The notes: generated from the letters alone by a model not told the origin. 64,000 nt of DNA from Bullera alba (GCA_001600095.1 BCIX01000001.1:5605198-5669197), one strand, 5' to 3'. Shown: positions 1-13,200, counted from the first letter of the stretch. Program-made: numbers and translations.

Positions 1-1477
1 GACATCGGATGGGCGAGTCATCTTCTTCTTGCCTTGGCAAGGGAACGTCATTGCCGGTACGACCGATTCGCCGACCGACGTCTCCCAGAACCCCATTCCC
101 TCGGAGAAGGAGATTCAGTGGATTCTCGACGAGGTCCGAAACTACCTCTCTCCCGATGTCAAAGTCCGACGAGGAGACGTTCTTTCCGCTTGGAGTGGTA
201 TTCGACCACTGGTCCGAGACCCAGATGCCAAAGACACCCAGAGTCTGGTCAGGAATCACATGATCAACATCTCCAAGTCGGGATTGCTGACCATTGCTGG
301 AGGAAAGTGGACCACCTAGTGAGTTGAGAGCGAGTGGATTCTGGAATCGCGCTGATCTAGTACAGCCGAGCTATGGCTGAGGAGACCGTCGACGCTGCGA
401 TCAAAGAGTACAACTTGAAACCAACCGGTCCATCGCAGACTGAGTTCATCAAACTCGTCGGTGGACACGCTTGGACGCCTACAATGTACATCAAGCTCAT
501 TCAGCAATTCGGTCTCTCGACCGAGGTCGCCAAACACCTTGCCGAGTCGTATGGTGACCGAGCGTGGACAGTAGCTAGTATGGCCACGCCTACCGGTCAG
601 ACATGGCCCCTACACGGCGTGCCCCTGAGCCCACTCTACCCCTACATCGAGGCGGAAGCCCGATACGCGTGTAGACACGAGTATGCCCAGACCGCTGTCG
701 ACTTTGTCGCCAGGCGAACGAGAATTAGTTTCTTGAACGTCCAGGCGACATTGGAGACTCTGCCCCGAGTGATTGAAATCATGGGCGAGGAGCTTGGTTG
801 GGACAAGGGCAGGAGAGAGTGGGAGTTTGACAATGCGCAAGAGTTCCTCAAGTCGATGGGTCTGCCAGAGGTGAGTAACTCTAGGAAAGGTCATAGCTGA
901 CGTTTGTAGCAACCGAAATTGAAGCTCAGCGACGTTGCCAAGAAGCCAACAGAGATTGGTCACATCAGTATGGCCCAGCGAAAGGACAAAGAGCTGTTCG
1001 ACCGAGCACAGTTCACCCCAGATGAGGTCGCTCACCTCAGAAGCCAATTCGAGCAATTGGACTTTGTGAGTACACAACTAACATGATTCCAGCTGACAGT
1101 GTAGGACCACGACCAGAGGATCACTCGTGCCGATCTGCTCAATGCCATGAAGAAGATGGGATACGCAAGCTCGAACGAGACGGCCGATAGCATTTTGAGA
1201 GAAGTCGACTTTGGCCGAAAGGGCGCTATCGAGTTCCAAGAGTACCTAGACGTGAGTAGGCTTGGTGCTTGGCAGAGGTACAGAGCTGATGTGGTGGTAG
1301 ATCGCTGCTGGATTGAAGGAGCTGCACATCGAGTCTGCCTTTACGCATCTTGCTCAATTGGACACGTCGAGAAACCTAGCAGAGGGTGATGCGATCGGCA
1401 AGCACGCCAATGACTCCAGCGAGCAGAGATCCGACAGACGCAAGATTCCAGTCGAGAGATCCGGTGGTGGCACATAA
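1..1477 (+). CDS. GUT2: Mitochondrial FAD-dependent glycerol-3-phosphate dehydrogenase, 3' part
   Basis: The product oxidises glycerol 3-phosphate to dihydroxyacetone phosphate at the inner mitochondrial membrane and passes electrons to ubiquinone. The gene is cut by the window start, so the FAD-binding N-terminus is missing. The frame opens at base 2 and reads the family stretch FLPWQGNVIAGTTD, then SAWSGIRPLVRDP and GLLTIAGGKWTTYRAMAEE, all typical of the GlpD/Gut2 family. Exons are about 1-318, 366-870, 910-1065, 1105-1251 and 1301-1477; every junction keeps frame, for example TA|C restores the Tyr of GGKWTTY. The C-terminus has two EF-hand-like loops, DFDHDQRITRAD and DFGRKGAIEFQE, as in animal GPD2, which suggests calcium control. 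The gene converges on NIC96 with 186 bases between the stops. Identity is firm; calcium binding is inferred from the loop residues. Confidence 0.93.
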
Positions 1478-1663
1478 GCTGCGAGCGGGAGAGATGGTCT
1501 TTGGATGAGAGTGCAGGATCATGTATCGTCACGATTAATACTTGTCATACCAATGCATAGAGATTTTCTGGGTCTAGTCAATGCAACCCAAAGCTTCCCA
1601 CTTCCCAGTGTTCCCCATCTGCGTTTGTCGTGATCATCTAGAAGAAAGCACCTGATGTCGACG

Positions 1664-4600
1664 TCAGCATAACGCCGGCTCCGGAACACGTTTGATCGAC
1701 TCACTCATGCTGCTCAATTGCCTGTACACGTCTGGACCGAGTCTGAGCCTCATGCCACTGGCGAATTGGACCAAGCACTGAGCCATGGATTTGTACCTGT
1801 TGATCTGCTCCATTCTGCCTTTATCGCCATAGGGACTCTGCTTCAACTGCTGAGACAGCTGATGGAGGCATTTCATCGTTGTGATGATAATCTCATCCAG
1901 GGACGAGATTGTTGGTTGATCCAACAATGCCTTGAAGAGACCGGTCGAACGCTGGATCGAGCCCGAATCGTTATTATCCAATGGCAGCAATTTGGTCTGC
2001 TTGAATGACTCCAAGGCCAGATCGGGTCGTCCGGCACCAAACTCGCCCAGAGCCCTTTTGAGCTGTAACAACAGCTCCAAAGTGTCCCAAGGCCCCTTTT
2101 GGATTTTGGACCTCTTTACCGTGTCTCGATCGTAGACGGCTCTGACGCGCTCGCCAAGTGTGGTGAGATCGGTGATACCGCCAAAAGCGCCGCTGATGCC
2201 CAATCCCCCGGATGTTAGGGGACCCGATTGAGCAGATGGCAAGGAGAGAGACGAGCCCAGAGCTCGGTTGACAGTCTCAATAACCTTGTCGGGCGCATTG
2301 GCGAGGTGGTAGAGCTCGATGGAATCGGGCAGCGAAGAGTCCAGGGCGGATTGCTCGGCAGCAGAGAGGACGATCTGTCGGAAGTAGTCGGTCGATTCGG
2401 GAAGTCGCAATAGACCAGCATCTTTCTCGATCACTCCGGTCTATAACTTGAATGAGCAAATGCACAATCAGAGTTTGATCTGGACTCACCTCTTTGCTGC
2501 CATCCGCTCGGACGCTACCGAGGAGTTTGCCCCATGCCCGACTAGCCAGAACGACATCTCTGACCAACTCGAGCGACACGGCTCGCTGTCGCTCTCCGAC
2601 ACCATCGGGCGCATCGCTACCCAGGGGGACGAGGTAGACATACTGCAGAGCAGTCTGCGGCTCGACCCTGGCGAAAGGCGAGATGTAATTCTTGATCAAT
2701 CGCGCAAAGTTGATCGAGGTCACGTCTTCCTCCTCGCTCTCGGTGACTGTCCGCATGTTAGCGCTGATATGGGTATGCAGGAGGGGGACTCACGCAGAGG
2801 ATCTTCTGGTGGAGACACGTGGAGGAGACCGTAGTACTGCAGAGCGATCGCGAGGTGTACAGCGTCTGTACGGTTCTGCGGCCTCGAGTACAGGTACGCA
2901 ATGGCCTATAATGAGTTGTGAGTAGAGTGTCCTTTTTCGATTAAGCCTGGAGTCATACGCACGGGCTCAAAGTGACCGGCGAAGAGGAGAATGTTGACCC
3001 AAGTGAATGGCCTCGTGCCCTTCGCGTCAAACGTCTTGCTGCCGTTCTTCCAGCACTCGTCTCCGAAAGCAGCTAGATCGTAATGATCCGAAGGATTGTC
3101 CTCCCGGCCTTCCCGCACAAGGGTGAGCTTGAGCCACACCCAGTCGTCGGTCGAGGTGGACGCCACGGCGACCTTTCCTCGGCCGAGGTCGAAGCGACCG
3201 ATAATCCGGTACAAGGCGTATTTGTACTGATCGACATTGGCATTGTTCTTGATGTAGCCATTGTAGTCGTTTTGGAGTTGGTCCTTTTGCGCTTTGGGAA
3301 TCTTTCGTGAGGGCGAGGAGAGGTATGCTCGGAATGCTCCAGGTAGGGTCATGTCCTCTCGCTTCAGGAGGTTCTGCTTCGAGGACAGCAGCTCCAGGGC
3401 CTCCTCGGGGTATCCGCATCGGAAGAGGTAGTAGACCTGAGCCCAAAGGGGTATGTCGTTGACGTACTACCAGCAGAGTGAGCAATGTTTGACGATTGAG
3501 AGTACAAGCCCGCTCACCTCAGGTTTGAAGTCCTCTTTGATGTTGGACTTGGCGGCGAAGAGAACGCTGACAAACGCCCTGATCTTGTTCTCAATTCCGG
3601 GGACACCGCCGAGGGCAGCTTCTTTGGGATTGTTCGCTATCGTCTCGTCGACATAGGATTCGAAGCTGAAGGGAATACTCAGTCATCGCCCAGAAACAGT
3701 CACTCACTCTCGCTCGAGGTATCGCTTGCCGCCAGTGGTCAATCGGCCTCTCAGCTTTGCGGCGTGATTGGAGTATGGGTCGCCAAGATATGCCTGGGCG
3801 TATTGCCGCTCTTGGATCTGTTCTGCTTGCGCAGTATCAGAGAGCGAGGGCTCGTGAGTGAGGTATGCAAGTATTCTGAAAGCGTCGTGCGCTGGCTCCT
3901 TTCGCTACAGAGTCGCATCAGTGACGTTCCACCACGAATGAAGACTGTACTCACGTTGTCCATCTTGACAGCTTGAGCCATGGCTTGGCATAGCTCGTAA
4001 GGCGCTTTCCGCAGTCGATGCGAGTTGAGGTCCTACATTATTTCAGCTTCGAACGCAGAATCACTACCCTATAAGGCGACTTACGCTGATGACTCGCTCA
4101 TATCGGACCATCTTGGTGTGCATGACGAATTCACCTTCTTTCGATGCGGCAGTGGTAGCTGTGGCATGTGCCGACGGGAACTACGGTCTATGATCAGCGA
4201 TATGCCACTGATAATTGAGTTGATGAGGCTCACCCTCCTCGTGCTCGCTCCCAGAGAGCTTTTGCCTAAGGTGGAAGAGCCAAGAGCCGAGGAAGACAAC
4301 TTTGCAATCTCGTCGTCCGTCACGCCTAGCTCTTCCTGCAGGATTTTGGCCTTGTCCATCTCCCAGTTGGCCAACATCCGAGCTTGGAACTGGTCATTGA
4401 AGCTCTTGATGGTCTGGAAGATGGGTGAGATTTAGTGAAGCCCATTTGACATTTTGGTAGGGCTAACAACTTACTTTTTGCCTCTGATGCTCAATTCCCG
4501 ACAGGATGATGGTCTCGTGCAAGTTCCTTCCCCAAGCTCCTACATCCTGCTGAGAGGCATTGTAGGATGTACCAACATCGGGGATGGAGTTGTCATTCAG

Positions 4601-5013
4601 AACCCGCTGTCTTCGTCTCTTTGGCCGAGCGCCTGTGACATCGCCGGCATTGGGCAATTGGGCGACAGAGTGAGTGAGCTGGGCAGTGTTGACTCCCAGG
4701 TTGGACAGCAGTTGCACACTGTCACACACACGCATCAGTGTGTTCACGATGGTATCATGATTACCAGGCATCAGACTCACCCCTCTCCTCGGCTGTTCGC
4801 GGCTCGCTTCCCCTTGCCCGCCACGGTCTCACTGAGCCGCTCGATCTCCTCGAGACCATATCTGAGTTGGGGCAGCTCTCCATCTCTGTCCGTCTCGTTG
4901 AGCGAGTTTGCCTGGGCGAGCAAGGACGAGAATGATGTCGGGGCTTGTTGTTGACGTGTGGTCGAAGACGATCCAAGACTGTTGGACGCTCCAAACAGCG
5001 AGTTGGAGCTCAT
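1664..5013 (-). CDS. NIC96: Nuclear pore scaffold protein Nic96/Nup93
   Basis: This is a linker nucleoporin of the inner ring of the nuclear pore, mostly an alpha-helical solenoid. The ATG at 5013 opens MSSNSLFGASNSLGSS and then SSLLAQANSL and LPQLRYGLEEIERLSE, which resemble the N-terminal helix of Nup93. Downstream blocks such as DDWVWLKLTLVREG, FTWVNILLFAGHFEPV and FEEQ-like helical segments fit the Nic96 core, and the C-terminal part (LLLQLKRALGEFGAGRPD and onward) ends at a TGA whose complement starts at 1664. It has many short introns; the first exons are 5013-4781, 4718-4475 and from 4413 down. It is divergent from SEC4 with 385 bases between them. Full exon borders were not all resolved here. 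I consider the family assignment reliable. Confidence 0.88.
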
Positions 5014-5398
5014 GTCTCGAGTTGACTTCTTGTTTTGACAGAAGTGCCGCTTTCGATGACAGACTGTGTTATAGCCTGTGGTGAGTACGCAACCTGCTGT
5101 GCTCTATAGCATGACACGATGTCAGGTCTCGACTGTTGGCTTGACTAGTACTGCCACAGAGGGAGTGAAATCCCGTAGACCAGGTTGGTTGTTGTTTCCC
5201 ACGGTGCTCACTATGTAGAGTGGCGCGCGTGGTGGGATGGGGCCACACCGAGATGGGTGATTCCAGCTCGACGTAAGATACCACTTCGAGCAACCTAGCC
5301 AGCGTCCCCCGTCCTCACTACATACATTGACTCCCGTATCGCTTGCTTGCACCACTCGTCTACACTACGTCCATAATCACCACGCTGCACCACACATC
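5014..5398. promoter_or_regulatory. Divergent promoter, NIC96/SEC4
   Basis: 385 bases between two start codons. It must hold both promoters and leaders. I see no gene and no strong repeat. Confidence 0.6.
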
Positions 5399-6538
5399 AT
5401 GAGTGGCGCTCACTACGACTTGTGAGTCAGATCCTGCCAATGACGCAGATACCTCCTGTCAAAGACGCGACGAAGGCGTCATCTCATGTTAGGTTTCCTC
5501 GAAGAAAAGTCAGGTGCAAGGATGGAAGGGGGAGGAGAGGAGTGGCAGTCTTGCAGGAGATGGTGATGCTGACTAGGCCGCAGTCTGATCAAGCTGCTTC
5601 TCATTGGAGACTCGGGTGAGTTGATGATCTGAATTGTCCGAGCACTTCGCATCAGATAAGAAACAATAACTGATGGCGTTGTAGGTGTCGGTAAATCATG
5701 CCTGCTGCTGCGATTCTGCGATGATTCTTGGACACCATCTTTCATCACCACTATCGGTATCGACTTGTAAGTCTGCGACCCTCACAAAACATTGCCATGG
5801 TAAATATCCGTGGAAGCTGTGCTAAATAGATATGCAGTAAGATCAGGACTATCGAGCTAGATGGCAAGCGGATCAAGCTGCAAATCGTGAGTGGCGTCTG
5901 TGCTTCGCCCCATCTTTGCATTGTATCTGACTCGACTGTGTAGTGGGACACTGCCGGTATGTGCAGACGAAAGCAGAATCCCCGAGACAGGTCTCAGCCT
6001 AACCACCCATATTACAGGTCAGGAGAGATTCAGAACTATCACGACGGCCTACTACAGAGGAGCTATGGGTATCTTGCTTGTCTACGATGTGACGGATGAG
6101 AAGTCCTTCGAGAGTGAGTCAATAAACCTTTACACGCATTCTGACAGAAATAGACATCCGAACTTGGCACTCGAATATCGAGCAGCACGCCTCGGCTGGT
6201 GTCAACAAGATCCTCATTGGCAACAAGTGTGACTGGGACGAGAAGCGAGCGATCTCTCTCGATCAAGGAAAGCAGCTCGCGGACGAGTTCGGCTTGAGAT
6301 TCCTCGAGACCAGTGCAAAGGCAAATGAGGGTGTCGAGGAGGCATTCTTCACGTTGGCCAGGTGGGATAAGCTCGCGCGTACGCATGTTGCCACTTCACT
6401 GACTAGGTTTGAAGGGACATCAAGACCCGATTGATCGACTCGCAGCCCCAGCCAGAATCCCAGCCAACCCTTGGCGCGGACAGGAGAGGTGTCGATGTGA
6501 ACAAGCAGGGCAACCAGTCATCCGGCGGATGTTGCTAA
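5399..6538 (+). CDS. SEC4: Rab GTPase of the Sec4/Rab8 class
   Basis: This Rab drives post-Golgi vesicles to the plasma membrane and recruits the exocyst. Eight exons (5399-5421, 5584-5615, 5685-5766, 5838-5886, 5944-5956, 6018-6113, 6154-6361, 6415-6538) sum to 627 bases, giving 208 residues, the normal Rab length. Visible motifs are the P-loop GDSGVGKS, the switch I core [16 protein letters not shown], the switch II motif [27 protein letters not shown] and [14 protein letters not shown]. The C-terminus ends GGCC, a geranylgeranylation signal. The [13 protein letters not shown] and [18 protein letters not shown] stretches are Sec4/Rab8/Rab1 type; the lack of Rab1-specific residues and the SEC2 neighbour favour Sec4. 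One exon is only 13 bases and splits the DTAGQ motif. The start is the only ATG that fits the first exon. Confidence 0.93.
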
Positions 6539-6868
6539 TCGGAGGGAAGATCTATGCCAATTCAATTCGGGTGGATAGTAGAGGGAGAAGGCGGCGGGGG
6601 CGAAATGAGGTTGATCCTTTCTCACCAATTTTTCTGTGACACACGACCATCACAGGATTTAGTTTCTTCACATCTTGCCCCAATGATCTCCCCCTTCTTT
6701 TGCTTTTGCTCTTTGGAATCATGTATTGTATGACGACTGGATTGAACGCTCATGGCTTGGATCGGCATTACGATTTGACATCAAGTGATTGAAGATACTG
6801 ATACTGATACAAATGGTACAAATGGTCTAATAGATGAGTTCGTTGATTCCACTCCCTTGCCACATCCA
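6539..6868. other. Convergent 3' region, SEC4/SEC2
   Basis: 330 bases holding both 3' UTRs. Short direct repeats (tactgatactgatac and acaaatggtacaaatggt, near 6796-6827) are the only structure seen. Confidence 0.5.
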
Positions 6869-9686
6869 CTACTCCTTCATCTCTTGCTTGAGCTCCTTCA
6901 TCAGCCTGTCCATCTCATCTAAATCAGATCCGGTGCTGGGGTCCTTCTTGTGCGTAGCGGTCGTTGCCGCGTCAAATGGAGAGGGATTCGCCCATGGATT
7001 TGGATCTGTTGGGGGTGCGACCGGAGGTATACTCTGCCTCTTTGTCGAGAACACCACGGGTTCATCTTCCTCCTTGTCATCTTCCGATTCCTCATCTTCT
7101 CTGATCACACTGTCAACTGCCTTGCTGTCGTTGCCTGACCGACCGCTATCCGAGCTGGCAAATTTCTTGACGTCGCCAATCTTGTCGGATCCATGATGAA
7201 TACTCTTCCTGAGAGCGGCATAGTGCTTGTCCAAGTCGCGCGGCTGGAAGTCGTCCAAAGGGGGCGACGTCAATCCACCCGTTGTCGACGTGTTCACCGT
7301 ATCGGAACGATCTCTGCCCGGAGTGCCCTTATTGCTGGCCCTATCTGACCTTGAGGGCGTAGTGGGCGCAGAGGGAGTCACGAATTTGACCTCGTCTTTC
7401 CCACCCAAGACCTTGATGGTCTCCTTCAAAGCGTCCTTCTCCTCCTGTATCTCCCGCAGCGATTCCTCCAGTTCTGACACTTTGCGCCTTTCGTCCGCAA
7501 CCATCTTGTTGGCTTCTTCGAAGAGCGCCTGGGACAGACCTTCCAGTTCGGCTTCCATCTCGACTTTGCCCTTTTTCAGCTCTTCCAGCTCAGCCGTCAT
7601 TGCCTTGATCTTCGTCTGGGATTCAGAGTACGACGACCGCAGTCGTTCCATCTCCTTGTAGAACGATGCCGAGCTGGGATTGTTGATGACCCCCGAACCT
7701 CCGCTAGATGGCAGCTGACTAGTTGCTTGAGGAGGAGATGTGGGTAGAGCGGCCATACTGGATGATCTGACCAGAGCCCGATCACCGCCTGCCCCCGCAG
7801 CACCGTGTTCCATGGATATACGCTCGATGGACGGACTGGTGATGGAAGACATTCCCGTTATTGGCGAAGGCATGTTCAGGCCACTTGGAAGTTTCTTCTT
7901 GCCTCCATTCCAGAATCCTCCCCAGCCAGTACCCTCTTTCGCCGAAGAAGGGGTCTGTGCCGCAGAACCAGAAGAGGGGATCTGTAGAGACATTGGTCTC
8001 TGGCGGGACTCTTCGGAGTGCCTAGCAGGTGCTCCTGTCGCAGTGTGCGGTGGATCGAGATTCGTGCCTCCAGGTCTGGTAGCGCCAGCTGCGGGTGTCC
8101 GAGGAGAAGTGGAGCTGGCAATGGCTGACCGAGGCGATCCCGATTGTCCTGGCGATTTGGCCGTCTTTAGCTGTGCCTCTAGCATTTCCGTGTTTGCTTC
8201 TGCCATGACGAGATTGGACCGAGCAATCTTCAGCGACGTCAGGAGTGATCCTTGTGACGTGAGCAGAGTGTCGTGGGATTTGGACTGGGAGGTAGGTCAT
8301 TAGCTTCATTGGGCATGCTTGATTCGGAAGACCTACTACTTGTCCAAGCTTGTCCAGAACCTCCCTAAGGACGGCTTTCAGGTCATCCGGCGATACCGCT
8401 GTCTCGGTCTCCTGTGGTTTGCTCTCCTGTGCAGAGTCCTCCTTTACACCTTGGGCCTCCTCTTCTAGTGCCGCAGGTGCGGTATCTGCTGGTTCGTCAT
8501 GTATGACCTCTTGCCCGTCCTCGCCGGCGGACACAGACTCTTCTTCACCCTTCTGCCTCCCACCTTTACGCCCCTGGGCACTCTCGTCCTCATCCTCGGT
8601 GTCACTGCCAGCTCCGAGGAGTTTCGAGTATCCCGCCTGTCCTGCATCATCGTCACTTTCGCTATCATCTTCCTTCACGTCCTTTGTCGATCCCTTCTTG
8701 AAGAAACCGAACCGGGAGCCGGAAGCTGTTCTTTCTGGCGCAGGTCTCTTCATGTCGGTGTCCGCATTAGGCTTGCTCTGAGCGATCCCACTTGGCGCTG
8801 ATGACCCTGGCGGCGGTAGCTTTGGAATGACCGGTTCTGGCACCTTGACCGCTGGCGCCGCTAGACCCGCCTTTTCGTACCACCGCTTCAGATCTTGCTC
8901 GGATATCGTGCTTGTCGCCGCTGCAGAATTTGCCTTGTCCGCCGCATCCAATTCCGCACCCAATGCTTCTGGGGTCGCCTTGGCCGCATCGGCCGAGATG
9001 GTGACTACCGGTTGATCTGATTGCTGGGGCGAGTCGACGGGTAGTGGGTCCAGCAGTTTCGCCTGTGGAGCAGATGAGGCACTCGGAGTCGCTTTCGAGG
9101 CTTGAGATGCAGAAGTTGCCGCCGGCGTTCCAGCCGTGACTGACCGCGTGGGGATTGGCCTCAGATTGGATCCAGTGACAGTGGCCGATCTTTGCAGTCC
9201 GACCGCCCCTGTGCCACGCTTTGGCTTATCGTTGGCGTGAGAGTGCGAAGTAAATAAGGCGGGCGGTAATGGCTTTTCGCAAAAGGGACACATGACCGGC
9301 TCCTCCCCCATCCCCGGCACCTCCTCCACCGGCGCAAATGACTTTGAAGCACTAGACGAAGGTCGATTCGTGTCCAGACTCCGTCTCGTCCCTGTGGATG
9401 ATGCACTAGACCCGGCGGCGGCAGGAGGAGAAGGTCCGACTCCATTGTAATCCGCTTCAAAGTCGGCCATAAATTCGTCCCTCATTTGACTGATCTTGCG
9501 GCCAAAGTTGGCCAGACTCGGTCGGAAGGTAGGGACAGAGAAATCAAAAGTCGAGTCAGCTTCTTTGGCAGGTAGACTGGCCGGCTTGATTGTGGGCGAG
9601 GGTTTGACTCCGGGTGTACCGGGCCTGCTGGGTACATTTCGGGCATTGTACAGGTCGACGGCGATGGCGCCGTGGTTCCCAGCCAT
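6869..9686 (-). CDS. SEC2: Rab guanine nucleotide exchange factor, Sec2/Rabin8 type
   Basis: The protein should load GTP onto Sec4. It has two exons, 9686-8340 and 8284-6869, about 920 residues. Residues near 650-745 form a coiled coil holding the Sec2 signature ELEGLSQALFEEANKMVADE, the GTPase-contacting core in Sec2 and Rabin8. A second coiled stretch, LLTSLKIARSNLVMAEAN, lies at the start of exon 2 and is separated from the signature by about 145 Ser/Pro-rich residues. The N-terminal half is low-complexity, with one CPFCEKPLPPALFTSH element that could bind zinc. No ATG precedes the open frame above 9686 (the frame continues upward only to a TTG), so 9686 is the likely start, but a further 5' exon is possible. 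It converges on SEC4, 330 bases from stop to stop. Confidence 0.85.
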
Positions 9687-10208
9687 GATGGGCGCGAGTG
9701 GGGTAATTCGTGTTGTAGTGGTGGCTTGGGAGACAACCGATGGCTGCGCTGTCGAGGCACTCAGCTCTGTCTTGACAGGCTGAGCGATCAACGAGTGTGA
9801 GTGGTGGTCGATGTGGATGTCGAGAGGTGTATGCTTTGGTGTTTCTTGGGTGTTTCTATTTACTGTCGCGTCCCTGCTGCCAGGTACAGATCCTTGATGT
9901 CATCGGGTGGGAGATCCCATTAGGCCGAGCTTGACGTGGCATTTCCCACCTCGCTTGATCTCCCCTATCTCCCGCTTCTTCGGAGATCTCCGACCGACAA
10001 TCATCGTGATAAGCTCATCCAGGGATCTGAGTTCATTGTCGCTGCCAAGTTGATGCTATTCCTAGCAAGCCATATCCTAGCCGTCGGGTCAGTCAGTCGG
10101 GCAACGAGTACACGATCACGAAGGACAACTGGGTACCAGTGGAGAAGGAAAGGGTTATAAGCAGCTCTTTGTCCAAAAGCGATATACTCCCACCAGTCAG
10201 AATCGGCC
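9687..10208. promoter_or_regulatory. Divergent promoter, SEC2/OXP1
   Basis: 522 bases. The SEC2 frame stays open for about 100 bases into it without an ATG; otherwise nothing that looks coding. Confidence 0.55.
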
Positions 10209-13200
10209 ATGTCACCGAACGGAGACAGCTTGAGTGCAGCTGCAACGGCTAGGATCGCTATTGACAGAGGAGGCACTTTCACCGATGCAATATGCTCAAG
10301 ACCTGGCGAAGAGGACATTGTCATCAAGGTGAGTCTTGCAGCTCCCACATACACATCGATGTCCAAGGAACAGCGAGCGACATGACGCAGCTAACGCCTT
10401 CCAGCTCCTCTCGGTGGACCCGCAGAACTACAAAGATGCACCCACCGAAGCGTCAGTCCACTCATCATACACAGGACCACCCGCTGACAAGGTCCAACAG
10501 GATCAGACGGATTCTAAGTCGACTAGAGCCAGGCTTGGAGGAGATCCCAAAAGATCAGCCATTGTCCCTTGACCGGGTCGAATCTATCCGAATGGGCACA
10601 ACAGTCTCCACCAACGCCCTGCTCGAGCGGAAAGGAGAGAGATGTGCTCTGGTCACGAGTAAAGGCTGGGGGGATATCCTTCTCATCGGAATGCAATGTG
10701 AGCTGCCATCTTCGCTTCAAACAAGCTGCATCTAACCCATTTAGCCCGTCCCGATATCTTCGACCTCAGCGTGCACAAGCTGGATTTCTTATACGATGAG
10801 GTGGTGGAGGTGAGCAATGGTCCCACAGTAGACAAGAGGTACTTACTGATCCGCTGTGTAGATCGACGAACGGATCACTCAGTTGCAATCTATAGTATCG
10901 CCAAAAGTCCCAGTACCGCAAGGTGACGAATCCATCGTCTCGGCTACCACCACTGGAGAGGTCATCAAGATCCTGCGCAAACCCGACGCTCAGCAAGTAT
11001 CTGATCAACTAGACGAGCTGAAGAGCAAAGGAATCAACAGCATCGCTATTGCCTTTGTCCACAGCTATCTCTGGGGCGAGCACGAGGAGATGGTAGCAAA
11101 GATTGCCGAGGAGAAGGGCTTCGACGTCAGCGTCAGCAGCAAGCTACAGCCTATGGTGTGTTTCTTCTACAACTACCAAAGATATAAGCTGACCAGGTTT
11201 ATAGATCAAGCTCGTAGCCAGAGCCAACTCATCTATAGCTGATTCCTACTTGACCCCAGTGACAAAACGATACATCGAATCCTTCGGCTCCGGCTTTGAG
11301 GGCGGCATCGAAGCCTTCGGCAACAAACTCCTGTTCATGCAGTCCGACGGAGGTCTATGTACCTGGGACAACTTCTCCGGTCTCAGAGCTATATTGAGTG
11401 GACCGGCCGGAGGTGTGGTCGGGTATTCGAAAACATGCTACGACGGGGAGAGAGGAAGTCCTCTGATAGCGGTTGACATGGGAGGGACAAGTACCGATGT
11501 CTCGCGATACGCCGGAAAGTTGGAACACGTCTTCGAAACCACAACAGCCGAGGGTGAGTTCGAAATCCAAATACTCACTGTTGATTCTTGGCTTACACAT
11601 TGCATCAGTCATCATCCAAGCGCCACAACTGGATATCAACACGGTAGCTGCTGGGGGAGGAAGTCGGCTGTTCTACCGACATGGCATGTTTGTCGTTGGT
11701 CCAGAGGTCAGTTTGTACCATCCTGCCGTCAGAAGTATGCTGACATCCGATCTAGTCTGCCACAGCTCATCCCGGACCAGCTTGTTACCGAAAAGGAGGA
11801 CCTCTCGCTGTGACCGATGCGAATCTTATGCTCGGTCGACTACTTCCTGAACATTTGTGGGTCTTGTCTCTATGATGACGAGACGGCCCAGCTCACTTCG
11901 ATATAGCCCAAAGATCTTCGGCCCAAATGAGAATGAGGGTCTGGATATCGAAGCCAGCAAGGCCTTGTTCGATCAGATGACCACCGAGATCAACGGCACC
12001 AAGAGTGACAAGATGACGACCGAGCAGGTCGCTGCAGGCTTCTTGAGGATCGCAAATGAGGCGATGTGCCGGCCTATCAGAACGTCAGTCGACCAGAGAT
12101 CTGCACGAACAATGCTGATAGAGCTGCAGATTGACCGAGGCGCGAGGCTTCGAGTCTGCTCTTCACCACCTGGTCATGTTTGGAGGAGCTGGCGGACAAC
12201 ACGCTTGCAGTATAGCCAACACCTTAGGCATCAAGCGGATTCTCGTCCCCCGACTATCGTCCCTCTTATCGGCCTATGGCATGGCCCTTGCCGACGTGGT
12301 CAAGGAAGCAACGGAACCAGCAGCTCTCACGGTTAGCGGAAACAAGGACAAGGACGAGATTTCCAAGCGAATGGCCAATATGGTGGCCAAGGCAGAAGAC
12401 GATTTGGCCAAGCAGGGTTTCAGCAAGGACAGGATTTCTAGCGAAACCTTCCTCAACTGCAGGTATCACGGCACGTCGACACAACTTATGATAGAACAGC
12501 CTCAAGATGGCGACTACGAGAAAAAGTTCTTTGACGAACATAAGCGGGAGTTTGGGTTCAACTTGGACAAGAGAAACATCTTGGTCGACGATATCCGGGT
12601 CAGGGCTACCGGTAAATCCGTTGGAGCAGAGACCAGAAGCCCATATAAGGACTTTGGCGAGGCAAACAAGGTGGCCTTCGATCCGAGCAAGTATGAGACA
12701 AAGCCTGTGTACTTTGACGAGAAAGGGTGGTTGGAGACCAGCGTCGTGCCTCTCCGAGAGCTCAAAGTCGGAGAGCAGGTCAAAGTGAGTGCAGCTGTTT
12801 CCCATGTTGTTGTAGAGTAACCGCTGAGAGCACGTCAGGGACCCGCAATCATCTTCGATCAAACGCAAACCATTCTCGTGGAGCCAACGCATCTGGTGAG
12901 CGCGAGCCTCAATCCTTAGATTGACAACTTACTGACCCCTGCTATAGGCAACTTCGCTTCCGGAACACGTCGTGATTGACCTTGTCGAGGAGAAGGTCAT
13001 AGAGCAGCACAACGATTTGACGGACTACGAGCACGTCGATCCCATCCAGCTATCGGTGTATGGACACCGCTTGATGGGTATTGCGGAACAGGTATGTTCC
13101 GTCTTGACATCCTGCGAATCATTTCTCGTACTCACTTGGGAGTAGATGGGCGACATCCTGCGCAAGATCTCGATATCGGTAAACATCAAAGAACGACTTG

